Part shown: piece after piece, positions 1 to 9,787 of the stretch | Layout of the letters: every line of letters starts with the position of its first letter | How positions within the stretch are numbered: position 1 is the first letter of the stretch | Assembly (NCBI RefSeq): GCF_001267885.1 | Contig: NZ_CP012382.1 | Span: 7,551,001-7,615,000, forward strand | Direction of reading: 5' to 3' | Origin: Streptomyces ambofaciens ATCC 23877 | GTDB lineage: Bacteria > Actinomycetota > Actinomycetes > Streptomycetales > Streptomycetaceae | Length of the DNA: 64,000 nt | The notes under the pieces: generated by a model | Database searches by the model: none | The model's input: only the letters and a program-made list of their open reading frames with translations | What the model was told of the DNA's origin: nothing | Made by a program: the position numbers and the translations under genes

Positions 1-492
1 CTTGGCGAGGGTCTGCCTGAGGAAGCCGGGCGAGGCGCGACGCAGGCTCTCGGCATACCGTTCGAATCCGGCACCGAGGTCGACGACCGGCGAGGCCAGT
101 TCCTCGACCGCGTGGGGCACGAACAGGGCCTGGCCGGCTTCGAGGTTGTCGAACTCCCAGGACGACAGGCCGCAGGCGCGCAGCAGGGCGCGGGCGTCCG
201 GACGGATGCCGGGCCGCAGCACCGCGCCCTGGCTGTCCGACACCCCGAGCCCGATGGCCCGTCCTCGGCCGGCGAAGGCCCGCTCGTGCGGGAAGTACCC
301 GACCGGACCCGCCTCCTCCCGCAGCACCGCGACCCGTGCCCGCGGTCTGACCCGTCCGACCGCCACGGTGAACGCGGGGTCCATGAAGGGGTTCGCCGGG
401 GCTCCGGAGGCGGCTCTGATCTCCCGCCAGATCTTGCGGTCGTCCGCGCCGAGCTCTCCCGGCACGATCACGTCTATGCGCTTTCCGGACAT
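1..492 (-). CDS. CelD/BcsL-like GNAT acetyltransferase (5' part, truncated by window edge)
   Basis: The reading frame starts at an ATG whose upstream GGAGG lies about 7 nt away and stays open to the window edge, giving the first 164 residues; the C-terminal part lies outside. The N-terminus (MSGKRIDVIVPGELG), a 'NPFMDPAFT' segment, 'FPHER' and 'WEFDNL' look like the CelD/BcsL group of GNAT-fold proteins that Streptomyces often carries near exopolysaccharide genes. Members are predicted to N-acylate sugars or peptides in envelope polymer synthesis. The acyl-CoA binding core would be downstream and cannot be seen. No partner gene for polysaccharide synthesis is visible on this side. Family assignment is from recalled sequence similarity only. 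Confidence 0.7.
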   Translation of the reverse strand, partial: MSGKRIDVIVPGELGADDRKIWREIRAASGAPANPFMDPAFTVAVGRVRPRARVAVLREEAGPVGYFPHERAFAGRGRAIGLGVSDSQGAVLRPGIRPDARALLRACGLSSWEFDNLEAGQALFVPHAVEELASPVVDLGAGFERYAESLRRASPGFLRQTLAK

Positions 493-608
493 TCGTCCGC
501 CTCCTGCGTCGTCGGAACTCTCCGGACACACGAAGGCCTGCTGGACACCGCGTCGCGGCGGGCGGTACACGGGCCGCGCGGCGCAGGCCTCGTCGGTACC
601 GTCGCGGC

Positions 609-971
609 TCAGCAGCGGAAGGTCTGCAAGTCGGCAGCGCTCCGCGCGGGCCCGTCCGCGCCCCGTCCGTGAGCCGGCGGCCGACGGAGGTCACCGTCGT
701 CCCGTCCGACAGCGCGCGTCGGCGCCGGGGCGGGGACGGCGGCGCCGTCGGCCACCCTTCCCGCGGTCCGCGGCGAGCGGACGGCGACCTGGCGGAGTGA
801 CGGGTCCTCCTCGCCCGGGCACGGTTCCCCGGCCGTCTCGACCGCCGCCGCGACCACCACCACGTCGGCCGAGCCCGGGGCGGGCTCCGGGAGCGCGGCT
901 CGCTGCGCGGCGAGGAGATGCAGCAGCGCCCAGGTCAGCAGAACTGCCGCCGCTGCCCATCGACACCGCAC
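609..971 (-). CDS. Small membrane-anchored or secreted hypothetical protein
   Basis: A 120-residue frame with a GTG start and AGGGG about 8 nt upstream. Residues 4-22 form one hydrophobic segment (AAAAVLLTWALLHLLAA), a signal peptide or N-terminal anchor. The rest is an Ala/Pro/Arg-rich, probably disordered tail that ends in LQTFRC, with a terminal Cys. Codon third positions are strongly G/C as in its neighbours, which supports coding. I do not recognise the family; it resembles the many small Streptomyces membrane proteins of unknown role. A much longer frame through the same codons (up to 2969) runs over the L,D-transpeptidase gene and is not credible. Confidence 0.45.
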   Translation of the reverse strand: MRCRWAAAAVLLTWALLHLLAAQRAALPEPAPGSADVVVVAAAVETAGEPCPGEEDPSLRQVAVRSPRTAGRVADGAAVPAPAPTRAVGRDDGDLRRPPAHGRGADGPARSAADLQTFRC

Positions 972-1192
972 TGTCGCACCCCTGACCTGCCGCCCCGGCG
1001 GGGACCGACACCCGGCCGGAGACCGGACCGGTCCCCCGAACACGTCCGGCTCGACTCCAGTAGGCCCAGCGCCGTCCGCCCCGTCAAGACCGCGTGCGAC
1101 GAACCGGTACGCCCGGCCCGGGTCCACGCCACGCGGTGCTCCGCCGGTGATCCGCACCCGGCGGCCACGGCGCGTGGACGCCGAGCGGTGCG

Positions 1193-1957
1193 CTACCGCT
1201 CCAGGACCGACTCCGGGCCCATCACGACGACCGGCTCCTTGTCCGGGTCCAGGGCGTTCAGCAACGCGCGCATGTGCTCCTCGCTCAGGGAGACACAGGC
1301 GTTCGTCGGTCCCTCGTGGTCGACGTGGATCCAGACACCGCCGCCCTTGTCCTCGCCCAGCGGCCGTGTCTTGTCCAGGGGGGTGGTGCCGGGCACGCGG
1401 TTGTAGTCGATGGCGATCACGTAGTCGAACGACCCCTCCAGCGGCTCCCCGAGATGCCCGGTCCCCGACACGGCGAACTCCGGGTCCTGGTCGTAGGGGA
1501 GCCGGGTGCCGGGGTTGGGGAGCCTCCCCCCGGCGTCGCTCAGACGGAAGACGCCGATGGGCGAGTGGAGGTCGCCCGCCTCGTGCTCCTCGGTCCAGCC
1601 GCGCAGGCCGTTGTGGGCGGACCAGGGACCGGCGACCGCGCGCCAGCCCTGTGCGGGGTGCTGCTCGTAGAGCACCACCCGCGCCCGGGACGAGGTGTGG
1701 GTCGCGCCCGTGACCACCAGGGCCTGCCGGGAGGCGTCGGGGATGCGGGCCCGCATGGCCGGGCCGAGTCCGGGAAGGGGGCTGGGGAACGAGCGCGGGG
1801 GAGCGGGGCGGGGCGATGTCGGCTGGGACGTGGATCTGCCGGGCTCCCGTGCGTCCCGCGGGGCCGCCTCCGGCTGCTGCCGGGAGCAGCCGGTTCCCAG
1901 CAGGCCGGTGCAGACGACAGCGCCGATCACCAGGGCCAGCGCTTTCCTGACGGTCAT
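1193..1957 (-). CDS. L,D-transpeptidase (YkuD-like) lipoprotein
   Basis: 254 residues. The N-terminus is a lipoprotein signal with lipobox LLGTGC (Cys about residue 24), followed by a Pro/Ser-rich spacer to about residue 60 that would keep the enzyme off the membrane. The C-terminal half holds the YkuD-type catalytic stretch WIHVDHEGPTNACVSLSEEH: a His, then a Cys nucleophile in a 'ACVSL' context, replacing the usual SHGCIR. Such enzymes form 3-3 crosslinks in peptidoglycan or attach proteins to it, outside the membrane. The start ATG has GGAG 6 nt upstream. No partner gene is adjacent. Substrate is not deducible. Confidence 0.8.
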   Translation of the reverse strand: MTVRKALALVIGAVVCTGLLGTGCSRQQPEAAPRDAREPGRSTSQPTSPRPAPPRSFPSPLPGLGPAMRARIPDASRQALVVTGATHTSSRARVVLYEQHPAQGWRAVAGPWSAHNGLRGWTEEHEAGDLHSPIGVFRLSDAGGRLPNPGTRLPYDQDPEFAVSGTGHLGEPLEGSFDYVIAIDYNRVPGTTPLDKTRPLGEDKGGGVWIHVDHEGPTNACVSLSEEHMRALLNALDPDKEPVVVMGPESVLER

Positions 1958-2666
<709 letters not shown>

Positions 2667-2683
2667 CCGGGAGACCGCCGAAC

Positions 2684-2728
2684 GGGGCACGGTGCCCGGG
2701 AACCGCTGGTTCCCGGGCACCGTGCCCC
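2684..2728. terminator. Strong bidirectional terminator hairpin
   Basis: A perfect inverted repeat with 21-bp arms (2684-2704 and 2708-2728) and a 3-nt loop (GCT). It lies between the cold-shock gene (+) and the convergent alpha/beta hydrolase (-), so it can end both transcripts. There is no U-tract, as is common in Streptomyces. Confidence 0.85.
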
Positions 2729-2805
2729 GCGGCACACCCGGGCCCCTCACCGCCTCCCGAGCCCCGCGGGGGGCCGTCGGAGACGGTGCCGTCGGGCAGG
2801 TGCCG

Positions 2806-3639
2806 TCACGGAAGGTGCCTGAGGAAGCCGAGCAGCGCGGCCGTGAGCTCGGCCGGCGCGTCCTCCTGGACGAGATGGCCGGCGCTGGCGATCGGCTCCC
2901 ACCGTGCACCGGGCACGGCAGCGGCGAGTTCACGCCCCTTGGCCACCGGAATCCACGCGTCGTCCTCACCCCAGCAGATCAGCGTGGGGACGGTGATGCC
3001 GGTGTACCGCCCCTGCATCTCGTCGGTGTGGCGCTGGTCGGCCTGGGCGATCTGCCGGTAGAACGCCGCCTGGCCCGCCTCGCCGAGCCAGGGCTGGACG
3101 AGCCGTTCCAGGACCATCGGGTGCAGACCCGGGCCGCCGGCGGAACCGACGTACTCGCGGACCAGGGCCCGGTGGAGCGGCGGCGGCAGCGCCTCGAAGA
3201 CCTCGGCGTGGTCGCGGACCAGCCGGAAGAACGGCGAACCCCAGGGAGCCAGCGCGACCGGATCGACCAGGGCCAGCGCCCGGTAGCCGGCGCCGTGCAG
3301 CAGATGGGCCCGCAGCGCGACGGCACCCCCGACATCGTGGGCGACCACGAGGGGCCGCTCCAGGCCCCAGTGGGCCAGCAGCTCCGTGAAGACCCGGCCC
3401 TGGGCGGCGAGGGACACGTCCTGTCCCGCGGACTTCTCGGACGCCCCGTAACCCGGCATGTCCCAGACGAAGACCTGATGGTCGCGCGCCAGCGAGCGGG
3501 CCACCGCGCGCCAGACGTACGAGGAGAACGGCGTGCCGTGCAGCAGGGCCAGCGCCGGCCGGCCGGCTTCGCCCAGCCGGTTCCAGCGGACGGTGCCGGA
3601 ACTGCTGGTGAACGTCTCGGGCAGCGGCCAGTCGGACAT
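2806..3639 (-). CDS. Alpha/beta hydrolase with Asp nucleophile (haloalkane dehalogenase/epoxide hydrolase-like)
   Basis: 277 residues from an ATG with AGGAG 7 nt upstream; the frame is open further 5' but without a ribosome site. The oxyanion loop is LLHGTPF. The nucleophile elbow is AHDVGG, placing Asp, not Ser, at the attack position, as in haloalkane dehalogenases, fluoroacetate dehalogenases and epoxide hydrolases. The acid is in CWGEDDAWIP and the base His in SAGHLVQED near the C-terminus. A cap domain occupies roughly residues 125-205. The substrate is unknown. Cytoplasmic, no signal peptide. It is single-gene and convergent with the cold-shock gene. Confidence 0.85.
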   Translation of the reverse strand: MSDWPLPETFTSSSGTVRWNRLGEAGRPALALLHGTPFSSYVWRAVARSLARDHQVFVWDMPGYGASEKSAGQDVSLAAQGRVFTELLAHWGLERPLVVAHDVGGAVALRAHLLHGAGYRALALVDPVALAPWGSPFFRLVRDHAEVFEALPPPLHRALVREYVGSAGGPGLHPMVLERLVQPWLGEAGQAAFYRQIAQADQRHTDEMQGRYTGITVPTLICWGEDDAWIPVAKGRELAAAVPGARWEPIASAGHLVQEDAPAELTAALLGFLRHLP

Positions 3640-3838
3640 GCGCGCACTCCTGTGGTTCAGGCGCCGGGACGGGCGGTCGGGGCCCGCCGACGCCATCGGG
3701 ACGGCCATCGGAGCGTTTCCCGCATGCCGGGGCCGTGAAGCGTCGGGTCGGCCGGCGCCCGGGCCGTCCGAGTGACGCCCCTGGGGCCCGTCGCCCGGCA
3801 CACCGCTCCCGCCGGGGACGGACTCCGTCAGGGCGGCG

Positions 3839-4654
3839 TCACGCCTTGCGGGCGAGGCCGCCGTGCTCGCCGATGGGCTCCGGGGCGGGGGAGCCGGCGT
3901 CCGGACGCCACAGGGTGACCGGGACGACCCCGGGGTCCACGAGCTCCAGGCCGTCGAAGTACGCCGTGATCTGCTCGACGGTGCGCAGAACGTACGGGGC
4001 GGCGCCGCTCTCGTTGTAGGCGTCCTGCGCCTGCTCGAATTCCGGGTCGGTGCCCCGCGAACCGTCGTTGACGGAGAGGTAGCTGCCGGACGGCAGCGCG
4101 TCCATCAACCTGGTGACGACGGACCGCGCCTGGTCGTAGTCGGCGACGTGCCCCAGGATGTTGCTGAGGATGAGGGCCACGGGCTGGGCGAAATCCAGCG
4201 TCTTCGCGGCGTCCTCGAGGACACGTTCGGGGTCGAGCACGTCGGCGTCGATGTAGGCGGTCGCGCCCTCGGGCGTGGAGTACAGCAGCGCGCGGGCGTG
4301 CGAGAGGACCATCGGATCGTTGTCCACGTAGACGATCCGGGTCTCGGGGGCGATGCGCTGGGCGACCTCGTGGGTGTTGTCGGCGGTCGGCAGCCCCGTC
4401 CCGACGTCGAGGAACTGCCGCACACCCGCCTCGGCGACCAGGTACGTGATGTTGCGGCGCAGGAAGGCGCGGCTGCTGCGGGCGATGGTGACGATGCCGG
4501 GGAAGACGGCGGTGTACGCGTCGCCTGCCGCCTCGTCGACCGGGTAGTTGTCCTTTCCGCCCAGCCAGTAGTTCCAGATCCGGGCCGAATGCGGCACCGA
4601 GGTGTCGATCCTCTGGTGCGCCGCGGAGCCGGGTGTCGTCACGGGGTCGCTCAT
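3839..4654 (-). CDS. SAM-dependent methyltransferase, DUF574 family
   Basis: 271 residues. The opening 'IDTSVPHSARIWNYWLGGKDNYPVD' region is the signature of the DUF574 (Methyltransf_19) family, abundant in Streptomyces. A Rossmann SAM-binding loop is visible as FLDVGTGLP, with VYVDNDP as the acidic strand-2 motif and DADVLDP further on. The physiological substrate of this family is not established. The gene is monocistronic, transcribed away from the DinB gene. Ribosome binding before the ATG is weak (AAGACGGA). One possible alternative is a start downstream at a second Met, but the IDTSVP motif argues for the full frame. Confidence 0.9.
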   Translation of the reverse strand: MSDPVTTPGSAAHQRIDTSVPHSARIWNYWLGGKDNYPVDEAAGDAYTAVFPGIVTIARSSRAFLRRNITYLVAEAGVRQFLDVGTGLPTADNTHEVAQRIAPETRIVYVDNDPMVLSHARALLYSTPEGATAYIDADVLDPERVLEDAAKTLDFAQPVALILSNILGHVADYDQARSVVTRLMDALPSGSYLSVNDGSRGTDPEFEQAQDAYNESGAAPYVLRTVEQITAYFDGLELVDPGVVPVTLWRPDAGSPAPEPIGEHGGLARKA

Positions 4655-4856
4655 GGGTACGGTCCGTCTTTCAGCCGAGGCGTGGGTACGTCGTCACAAC
4701 CTACGCCGCAACGGCCCCTGCCCGCACAGCGGTTCATCCCTTCCCGGCGGGCGGACAACGGGGCGCGGGTCGTGCGGCCCCTGTGCCAGGCTGGCGGCTC
4801 GGCAGGGCCGTCCTCCTCCGGGGTGTGAGCCCTTCGTCGCGACGCAGGAGTGTTTG

Positions 4857-5477
4857 ATGACGCCGTCTCTTCTGGTTCCGCTGCTGGAGCAGTTCGACTT
4901 CGCCTGCCGACGCCTCACCGACCGCATGGCCGGACCGGTCATGGACAGCGGGGACGGGACGGAGACGTCCGTCAGCCCCCTGACGGACGAGGAGTACCTC
5001 TGGGAGCCCGTGCCGGGCGCCTGCTGGTCGGTCAGACGCCGGGCGGAGGGGCCGGGGCCCCGCGCGACCCGGCTGGACGGCACCGGTGAGTGGGGCAGGG
5101 ACGCCGCGCCGTACCCGCACCCGTCGCCGCCGCCCCTGACGACCCTCGCCTGGCGGCTGAGCCACCTGGCCGAGATGCTCTTCCTGCGGGCCGACCACAC
5201 GGCCGGCACCCACTCGCTCACCCGCGACGACTACGCGGTCGCCGGCGGCGCGACCGAAGCGGTCGCGGCCTTCGCCACGGGCGCCGCCGCCTGGCGCGAC
5301 GCGCTGCTGGGCACCGACGAGGCCGCGCTGGACGAGGTCGGCCGGTGCACGTACCCCCACGGCAGTGACGCGGAGGAGCCGTTCGTCGACATCGTCTGGT
5401 GGGTCAGCCAGGAGGTGCTCCACCACGGGGCGGAGATCGCCCTGCTGCGCGACCTGTACCGCGTACGGCAGCGGTGA
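4857..5477 (+). CDS. DinB-fold (DUF664-like) protein
   Basis: 206 residues from an ATG preceded by GCAGGAG. The helical DinB/YfiT-like fold is suggested by the spaced helices with His residues in TLAWRLSHLAEML and EVLHHGAEIALL, which in this superfamily bind a metal (often Ni or Zn) together with one more His. Members include mycothiol-dependent S-transferases and maleylpyruvate isomerases, so a thiol-transfer role is possible but not shown. The frame extends upstream to 4602, overlapping the divergent methyltransferase promoter, without a ribosome site. It ends 53 nt before the convergent SMP-30 gene. Confidence 0.8.
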   Translation: MTPSLLVPLLEQFDFACRRLTDRMAGPVMDSGDGTETSVSPLTDEEYLWEPVPGACWSVRRRAEGPGPRATRLDGTGEWGRDAAPYPHPSPPPLTTLAWRLSHLAEMLFLRADHTAGTHSLTRDDYAVAGGATEAVAAFATGAAAWRDALLGTDEAALDEVGRCTYPHGSDAEEPFVDIVWWVSQEVLHHGAEIALLRDLYRVRQR

Positions 5478-5529
5478 CCGGCTGTGTCCGCGGGCGGCCG
5501 GGACACGGCCGACGGGGGTGGCCGAGGGT

Positions 5530-6438
5530 CTACAGGCGCGGCGCGCCGGTCACCGACATCACGAGTGAGTACAGGGACGTGGTGGCGGTGATGAACAGGC
5601 GGTTGTTCTTCGGCCCGCCGAAGGCGATGTTGGAGACGGGCTCCGGCACGCGCAACCGGCCGATGAGGGTGCCGTCGGGGTCGTAGCAGTGGACGCCGTC
5701 GTGCAGTGCGGCGGCCCACAGGCGGCCCTCGTCGTCGAAGCGGATGTTGTCGAAGTGCACGTCGCCCCGGGCCTCGGCGAAGACCTTCCCGTCGGACAGC
5801 GCGCCGTCCTCGCCGATGTCGAAGACGTGGATCCGCGCGGCCCGGGAGTCCGAGACGTACAGCCGCCTCTCGTCGGGGGACAGGACCACGCCGTTGGGCC
5901 CTTCGAAACCGTCGGCGGCCAGCCGGACGTCCCCCGACACCGGGTCGATCCGGTACACGTTGCACGCCCCGATCTCGGACTCGGCCCGATGGCCCTCGTA
6001 GTCGCTGGTGATGCCGAAGTCCGGGTCGGAGAACCAGATCGTGCCGTCGGAGCGGACGACGGAGTCGTTCGGGCTGTTGAGCCGCTTGCCGTCGTAGCGG
6101 TCGGCGAGCACGGTCACCGTCCCGTCGGGCTCCGTGCGGGTGACACGGCGGTTGCCCTGTTCGCAGGTGACCAGGCGGCCCCGCCGGTCGAGGGTGTTGC
6201 CGTTGCTGTGCCCGGCCGGCGTGCGGAAGACGCCGACCGTGCCGGTGGCCTCGTCCCAGCGCAGGATGCGGTCGTTGGGGATGTCGCTCCAGATCAACTG
6301 GCGCCAGGCGGGCAGGTACAGCGGTCCCTCGGCCCAGCGGCAGTCGTCGTGCAGGACCTCCAGCCTGTTGTCCCCGTTCGCGCAGCGTCCGGTGCGGAAG
6401 CGGTCGTCAAGAATCTCGTACGGGCCGTCGGCGGGCAT
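5530..6438 (-). CDS. SMP-30/gluconolactonase-like beta-propeller hydrolase
   Basis: 302 residues from an ATG with GAGAGGA upstream. The expected metal ligands of the SMP-30 family are present: Glu in WAEGPLYL near the N-terminus, Asn in NSPNDSV and EGPNGVVLS, and Asp in LYVSDS. These form a six-bladed propeller that hydrolyses sugar lactones. No signal peptide, so cytoplasmic. It probably acts on an aldonolactone, but the neighbours give no pathway. The frame extends 31 codons upstream without a ribosome site and was not used. Confidence 0.88.
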   Translation of the reverse strand: MPADGPYEILDDRFRTGRCANGDNRLEVLHDDCRWAEGPLYLPAWRQLIWSDIPNDRILRWDEATGTVGVFRTPAGHSNGNTLDRRGRLVTCEQGNRRVTRTEPDGTVTVLADRYDGKRLNSPNDSVVRSDGTIWFSDPDFGITSDYEGHRAESEIGACNVYRIDPVSGDVRLAADGFEGPNGVVLSPDERRLYVSDSRAARIHVFDIGEDGALSDGKVFAEARGDVHFDNIRFDDEGRLWAAALHDGVHCYDPDGTLIGRLRVPEPVSNIAFGGPKNNRLFITATTSLYSLVMSVTGAPRL

Positions 6439-6644
6439 GGTGTCCTCTCGGCGCGAGTGATCAGGCTCGGGGCCAACGTAGCGCCGAATGATCGCGTTCC
6501 TCCAGCGAACGGTGACCGAGCGGTGGGGCACCCCCCGAGGAGGACCACAAGTAGGACTGGAACGGGCCTACTTCCTGCCTAGGGTCGCTCACACAACGGC
6601 ACACAGCGGCACACCGCTGCACACAGCGAGAAGGGACGTGTTCC

Positions 6645-7169
6645 ATGAAGCACACCGCACCCGAGGGCTACACCAGCGTCGCGCCGTGGGTGGTCACCGA
6701 TGACACGGGCGCACTGCTCGACTTCGTCACCGCGGCCTTCGACGGTGAGGAGCTCGCCCGGGTGACCGTCGAGGACGGCACCGTCGGACACGGCGAGATC
6801 CGGGTCGGTGACACGGTGGTGCTGGCCTTCGACCGACGCCCCGACTGGCCGGTGATGCCCTCGCTGCTGAGGATCTACGTGCCGGACGCCGACGCCGCGA
6901 TGGCCGCCGCCGTCGCGCACGGCGCGCAGGTGGTCACCGACGTGGTCGACAGCGCGTGGGGAGATCGAGGGGGCAGGGTCCGGGACCCGTTCGGCAACAT
7001 CTGGTGGGTGGTGAGCCACGTCGAGGACGTCGCCGCCGACCTGGCCTGGCAGCGTCTGTCGCAGCCGCGATACGCGCAGGCGATGCGCGTCGCCCAGGAG
7101 ACCCTGGACGCCGCGCTGAGCGGCCGGGAGCGTGGCACGGCCAGCGCCCCGCTGCGCCCGTCCCACTGA
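6645..7169 (+). CDS. VOC-superfamily (glyoxalase/bleomycin-resistance fold) protein
   Basis: 174 residues; AAGGGA lies 9 nt before the ATG. The sequence has the PhnB-like VOC layout: APWVVTDDTGALLDFV, a central ADAAMAAAVAHGA helix and the closing RDPFGNIWWVVSHVED strand. The last Glu is one usual metal ligand. PhnB-type members are mostly of unknown enzymology. A 60-residue tail is predicted helical. The DNA just upstream (about 6588-6628) contains several short direct copies of CACA(C/A)(G/C)GGC(A/A)CAC-like sequence whose meaning is unknown. Confidence 0.85.
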   Translation: MKHTAPEGYTSVAPWVVTDDTGALLDFVTAAFDGEELARVTVEDGTVGHGEIRVGDTVVLAFDRRPDWPVMPSLLRIYVPDADAAMAAAVAHGAQVVTDVVDSAWGDRGGRVRDPFGNIWWVVSHVEDVAADLAWQRLSQPRYAQAMRVAQETLDAALSGRERGTASAPLRPSH

Positions 7170-7241
7170 GCGGCGCCCCGGGAGGCGGGCCGTGCCGGAG
7201 CCACGGGTCGCGAGGGGGGGCACAGCGCAAGCCCCGTCGTC

Positions 7242-8390
7242 TCACAGCACTGCGATGCCCAGTGGCCGTTCGCCCACCGGCAGGCGCTTCACCCGGCCCG
7301 TGCCGGTGTCGACGACGCTCAGGCCGTCCCAGTAGCCGTCCCGGGTGAAACCGCCGGTGACGTAGGCCGTGCGGCCGTCCGCCGAGGGGACGACGGACTC
7401 GTGCGGGCCGTCCAGGGGGATGACCCGCTCGGCCCCGTCGGGCCCGCGCACGGTCAGGGACGGGCCGTCGTCCTCGGACGGGTCGATCGGGCCGGTGCCC
7501 ACGGCGTAGAGCGTGCCGTCGTCACCGACCGCCACCCCGTGCTGGTGGGTGTCGGCGGTCATGCCCTCGATCCGGACGGACCCGGTGCGGGGGTCGACCA
7601 CGGCGAGACGCTCGCCCTCGAAGGGCAGCAGCAGGGCGCCGTCGGAGGGCCGTACGGCCGTGTAGTGCGGCTTGAGCCAGGAGCCGAGGCCGCCCTCGGT
7701 GCCGTACGGCGCGACCTCGATGCGGCGCGCCGTCCAGCCGCCGGTGTCGACGACGGTGACGTCGAAGGAGTCGTGGTTGGTGGCGTAGACGTGCCGGCCG
7801 TCGCGTGACACGTCGACGTCGAAGGGACGGCGGCCGACCGGAACGGCCCGCGTCACCTTCCGCCGCTCGGTGTCGACCACCTCCAACGTGCCGTCGCCGC
7901 CGGGGACGTTCACGCCGACGTAGACCCGGCGGCCGTCCGGGGACACGGCGAGGCCCATGCCGCCGCCCCGGTACTCGCCGGTCGTCACGGGGCCCGTGTC
8001 CGTCGCGTAGGGGATCAGGGCGGTGCGCTCGCGGGTGCGGGTGTCCACCGCCGCCACCCCCTCCGCGGTCGCCACCCACGCGGTGCCGTCGTCGTCCAGG
8101 GCGACCCCGTACGGGGCGGTCCCCACCCGCACCGACCCCAGGTCCGCCGCCGCGCCCGACCGGGCCGGATCGACGAAGGTGACGGTGTCCGCGCCGAAGT
8201 CGGTGACCAGCAGGGTGCCTTCGGGGGTGCGGGTCGGGCCTGTGCCGGTGTCCGGCGTCCGCGGGCCGGTCGCCGCGGGCGGCGCGGACACCGGCGGCAC
8301 CGCTTCGGTGCCGTCGCCTGTCGTGCATGCGGTCAGGGCCGCCGTGACGGCGGTCAGCGCGGCGAGCAGACCCGCGAGGCGCCGCTTCAC
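7242..8390 (-). CDS. Secreted beta-propeller (YVTN/lactonase-like) lipoprotein
   Basis: 382 residues. GTG start with GGGGAGG 5 nt upstream, then a lipoprotein signal ending in ALTAC (Cys about residue 20) and a Pro/Thr-rich spacer. From about residue 55 on there are repeated blades with the YVTN signature (LAVSPDGRRVYVG, VDVSRDGRHVYATN, GVALDDDGTAWVAT, PSADGRTAYVTGG). These make a surface-anchored propeller that usually binds partners or acts as a lactonase-like scaffold. No catalytic residues are evident, so binding is more likely than catalysis. It is a single gene, convergent with the VOC gene. Confidence 0.82.
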   Translation of the reverse strand: MKRRLAGLLAALTAVTAALTACTTGDGTEAVPPVSAPPAATGPRTPDTGTGPTRTPEGTLLVTDFGADTVTFVDPARSGAAADLGSVRVGTAPYGVALDDDGTAWVATAEGVAAVDTRTRERTALIPYATDTGPVTTGEYRGGGMGLAVSPDGRRVYVGVNVPGGDGTLEVVDTERRKVTRAVPVGRRPFDVDVSRDGRHVYATNHDSFDVTVVDTGGWTARRIEVAPYGTEGGLGSWLKPHYTAVRPSDGALLLPFEGERLAVVDPRTGSVRIEGMTADTHQHGVAVGDDGTLYAVGTGPIDPSEDDGPSLTVRGPDGAERVIPLDGPHESVVPSADGRTAYVTGGFTRDGYWDGLSVVDTGTGRVKRLPVGERPLGIAVL

Positions 8391-9159
8391 CGTTGCCTCC
8401 CCGTCACCCGTGCGGGACGTGAGGCCGGCACCGGACCGCCGGGCGAGGCGGTCGGGCGGGAGGTTCGTCGATGCATGGTGCGACAACTCCGCGGTGTGGA
8501 GGACCAAGTGCCTCGAGCCTCCCCCGGCGCAACGGTGCCGCCGGTCGGTGTTGTGGTCGCTCTCGGCGGACGGAACGGTTGACGGGAGCATCGTCCGATC
8601 GGACGACGGGCCCCGCCGCGAGCTGTTGGCTCTGCACGAAATCCCCACGTAGGGGCATGCAACCCCCGCATCGGGTGACGAACCTCACCGTGAATCTGCA
8701 AGTTCTGCCTCCTTTGTCACCTTTGAGGCAGTGGACAAGATCAGCTTGTGGCGATGACATGTACGGGCTCGGTGAAGCCGGGACGTCGGAGGTCGGAATT
8801 CCAGACGACTCCAATGACGTGGGGGTGCTGGGAACCGATGGCCGCCGGGCCGGGGCTGTCGAAGTACGGGGGAATGTACAGGTGCTCGTTTTACGCAGAC
8901 GGCTACGAGCCGTGCGTCGTGTCCTCGGCGCCGTCCCGGCGTGGACGAACCCGTCGATGAAGTCCCGCCCGTCTCCGGTCGTGTCGCCGAGCCCGCGGCC
9001 GGCCGCGTGAGCGCCCGTGCGAGTGGCCACGGAAGGCACCCCGCGAACCTGGCCGTCTCCTGCTGAGCGTCCGAGCGTCGGGCAGGAGCAGCGTGCTCAA
9101 CCGGCCGGTGCCCGATACGCGTTCCCGACGCAGCCCCTATGGATCGACGAAGGAAAGTG
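8391..9159. other. 769-bp gap without a supportable gene
   Basis: Several frames cross this stretch but none has start, ribosome site and codon bias together. The best is a plus-strand frame at 8759-9010 (83 codons, ATG, no good ribosome site) whose first half looks protein-like and second half is Arg/Pro-rich; it could be a decayed remnant. Base composition is locally lower in GC around 8690-8930. The right end must carry the promoter of the secreted protein gene at 9160. Confidence 0.4.
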
Positions 9160-9702
9160 ATGAAGGAACACGTCGTGACTGCGGCCAAGCCGCACCGTAA
9201 GAAGTTCATCGCGCGCACCCTGCTCCTGGCCACGGCCGTCGGCGCCTTGGCGTGGGGCCTGCTCCCGACGGGAGCACAGGGCGGAGGCGACAGCGGCCGG
9301 GCGGTGGCGGTGGCCGACGAGGCGCCCGGCTACGCCGTGGAGGACTTCGCCTATCCGGAGGCCGACCGGATCCTGCGGGAGCGGGGCATCGTCCTCAAGC
9401 GCGGTGACGGTCACATCACCCTCGCCGACTGCGCCTCGGGACCCGGCCTTCTCCAGGTCATGGCGAGACGTGAGGACGACGTCATCTGCTTCCGGACGGT
9501 CGGCACGTCCGGATGGCTCACCTTGGAGATTCCCGCCGTCTACGTGGTCAGGGGCAACGACTACACCACCCGGGTGGACATGAGCGTCGGGGACGAGGAG
9601 AAGTCCTTCGACATCGAGAAGAACACCTGGACCTCCGTGGGTGAGAGTGCGGATGAGCAGGGACGCGAGTTCATGCTCATGGAGATCAGAACCTCCAAGT
9701 AG
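9160..9702 (+). CDS. Secreted protein of unknown function
   Basis: 180 residues from ATG with GAAGGAAAG upstream. A Lys/Arg-rich n-region (KPHRKKFIAR) and a hydrophobic core (TLLLATAVGALAWGLLP) form a signal peptide. The mature part begins about residue 45 and contains YAVEDFAYPEADRIL, two Cys (ADCASG and VICFRT) that could pair, and TLEIPAVYVVRGNDY. I recall similar secreted proteins in other Streptomyces, often unannotated. The gene lies 85 nt before the trypsin-like/FG-GAP gene in the same direction, so the two may be cotranscribed and act together outside the cell. No enzymatic motif was seen. Confidence 0.75.
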   Translation: MKEHVVTAAKPHRKKFIARTLLLATAVGALAWGLLPTGAQGGGDSGRAVAVADEAPGYAVEDFAYPEADRILRERGIVLKRGDGHITLADCASGPGLLQVMARREDDVICFRTVGTSGWLTLEIPAVYVVRGNDYTTRVDMSVGDEEKSFDIEKNTWTSVGESADEQGREFMLMEIRTSK

Positions 9703-9787
9703 CTCGTCGCCGGAGCCCGCGGTGCCCTGCCGCGAGCCGCCCGGGCACGAACGCGCACTCCCCACGGAACTCTCAAGAAGGAATCCG

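Noticed and set aside
8759..9010. Plus-strand 83-codon frame as a small gene
   Set aside because: No ribosome binding site, and the second half is Arg/Pro-rich, so the evidence is too weak.
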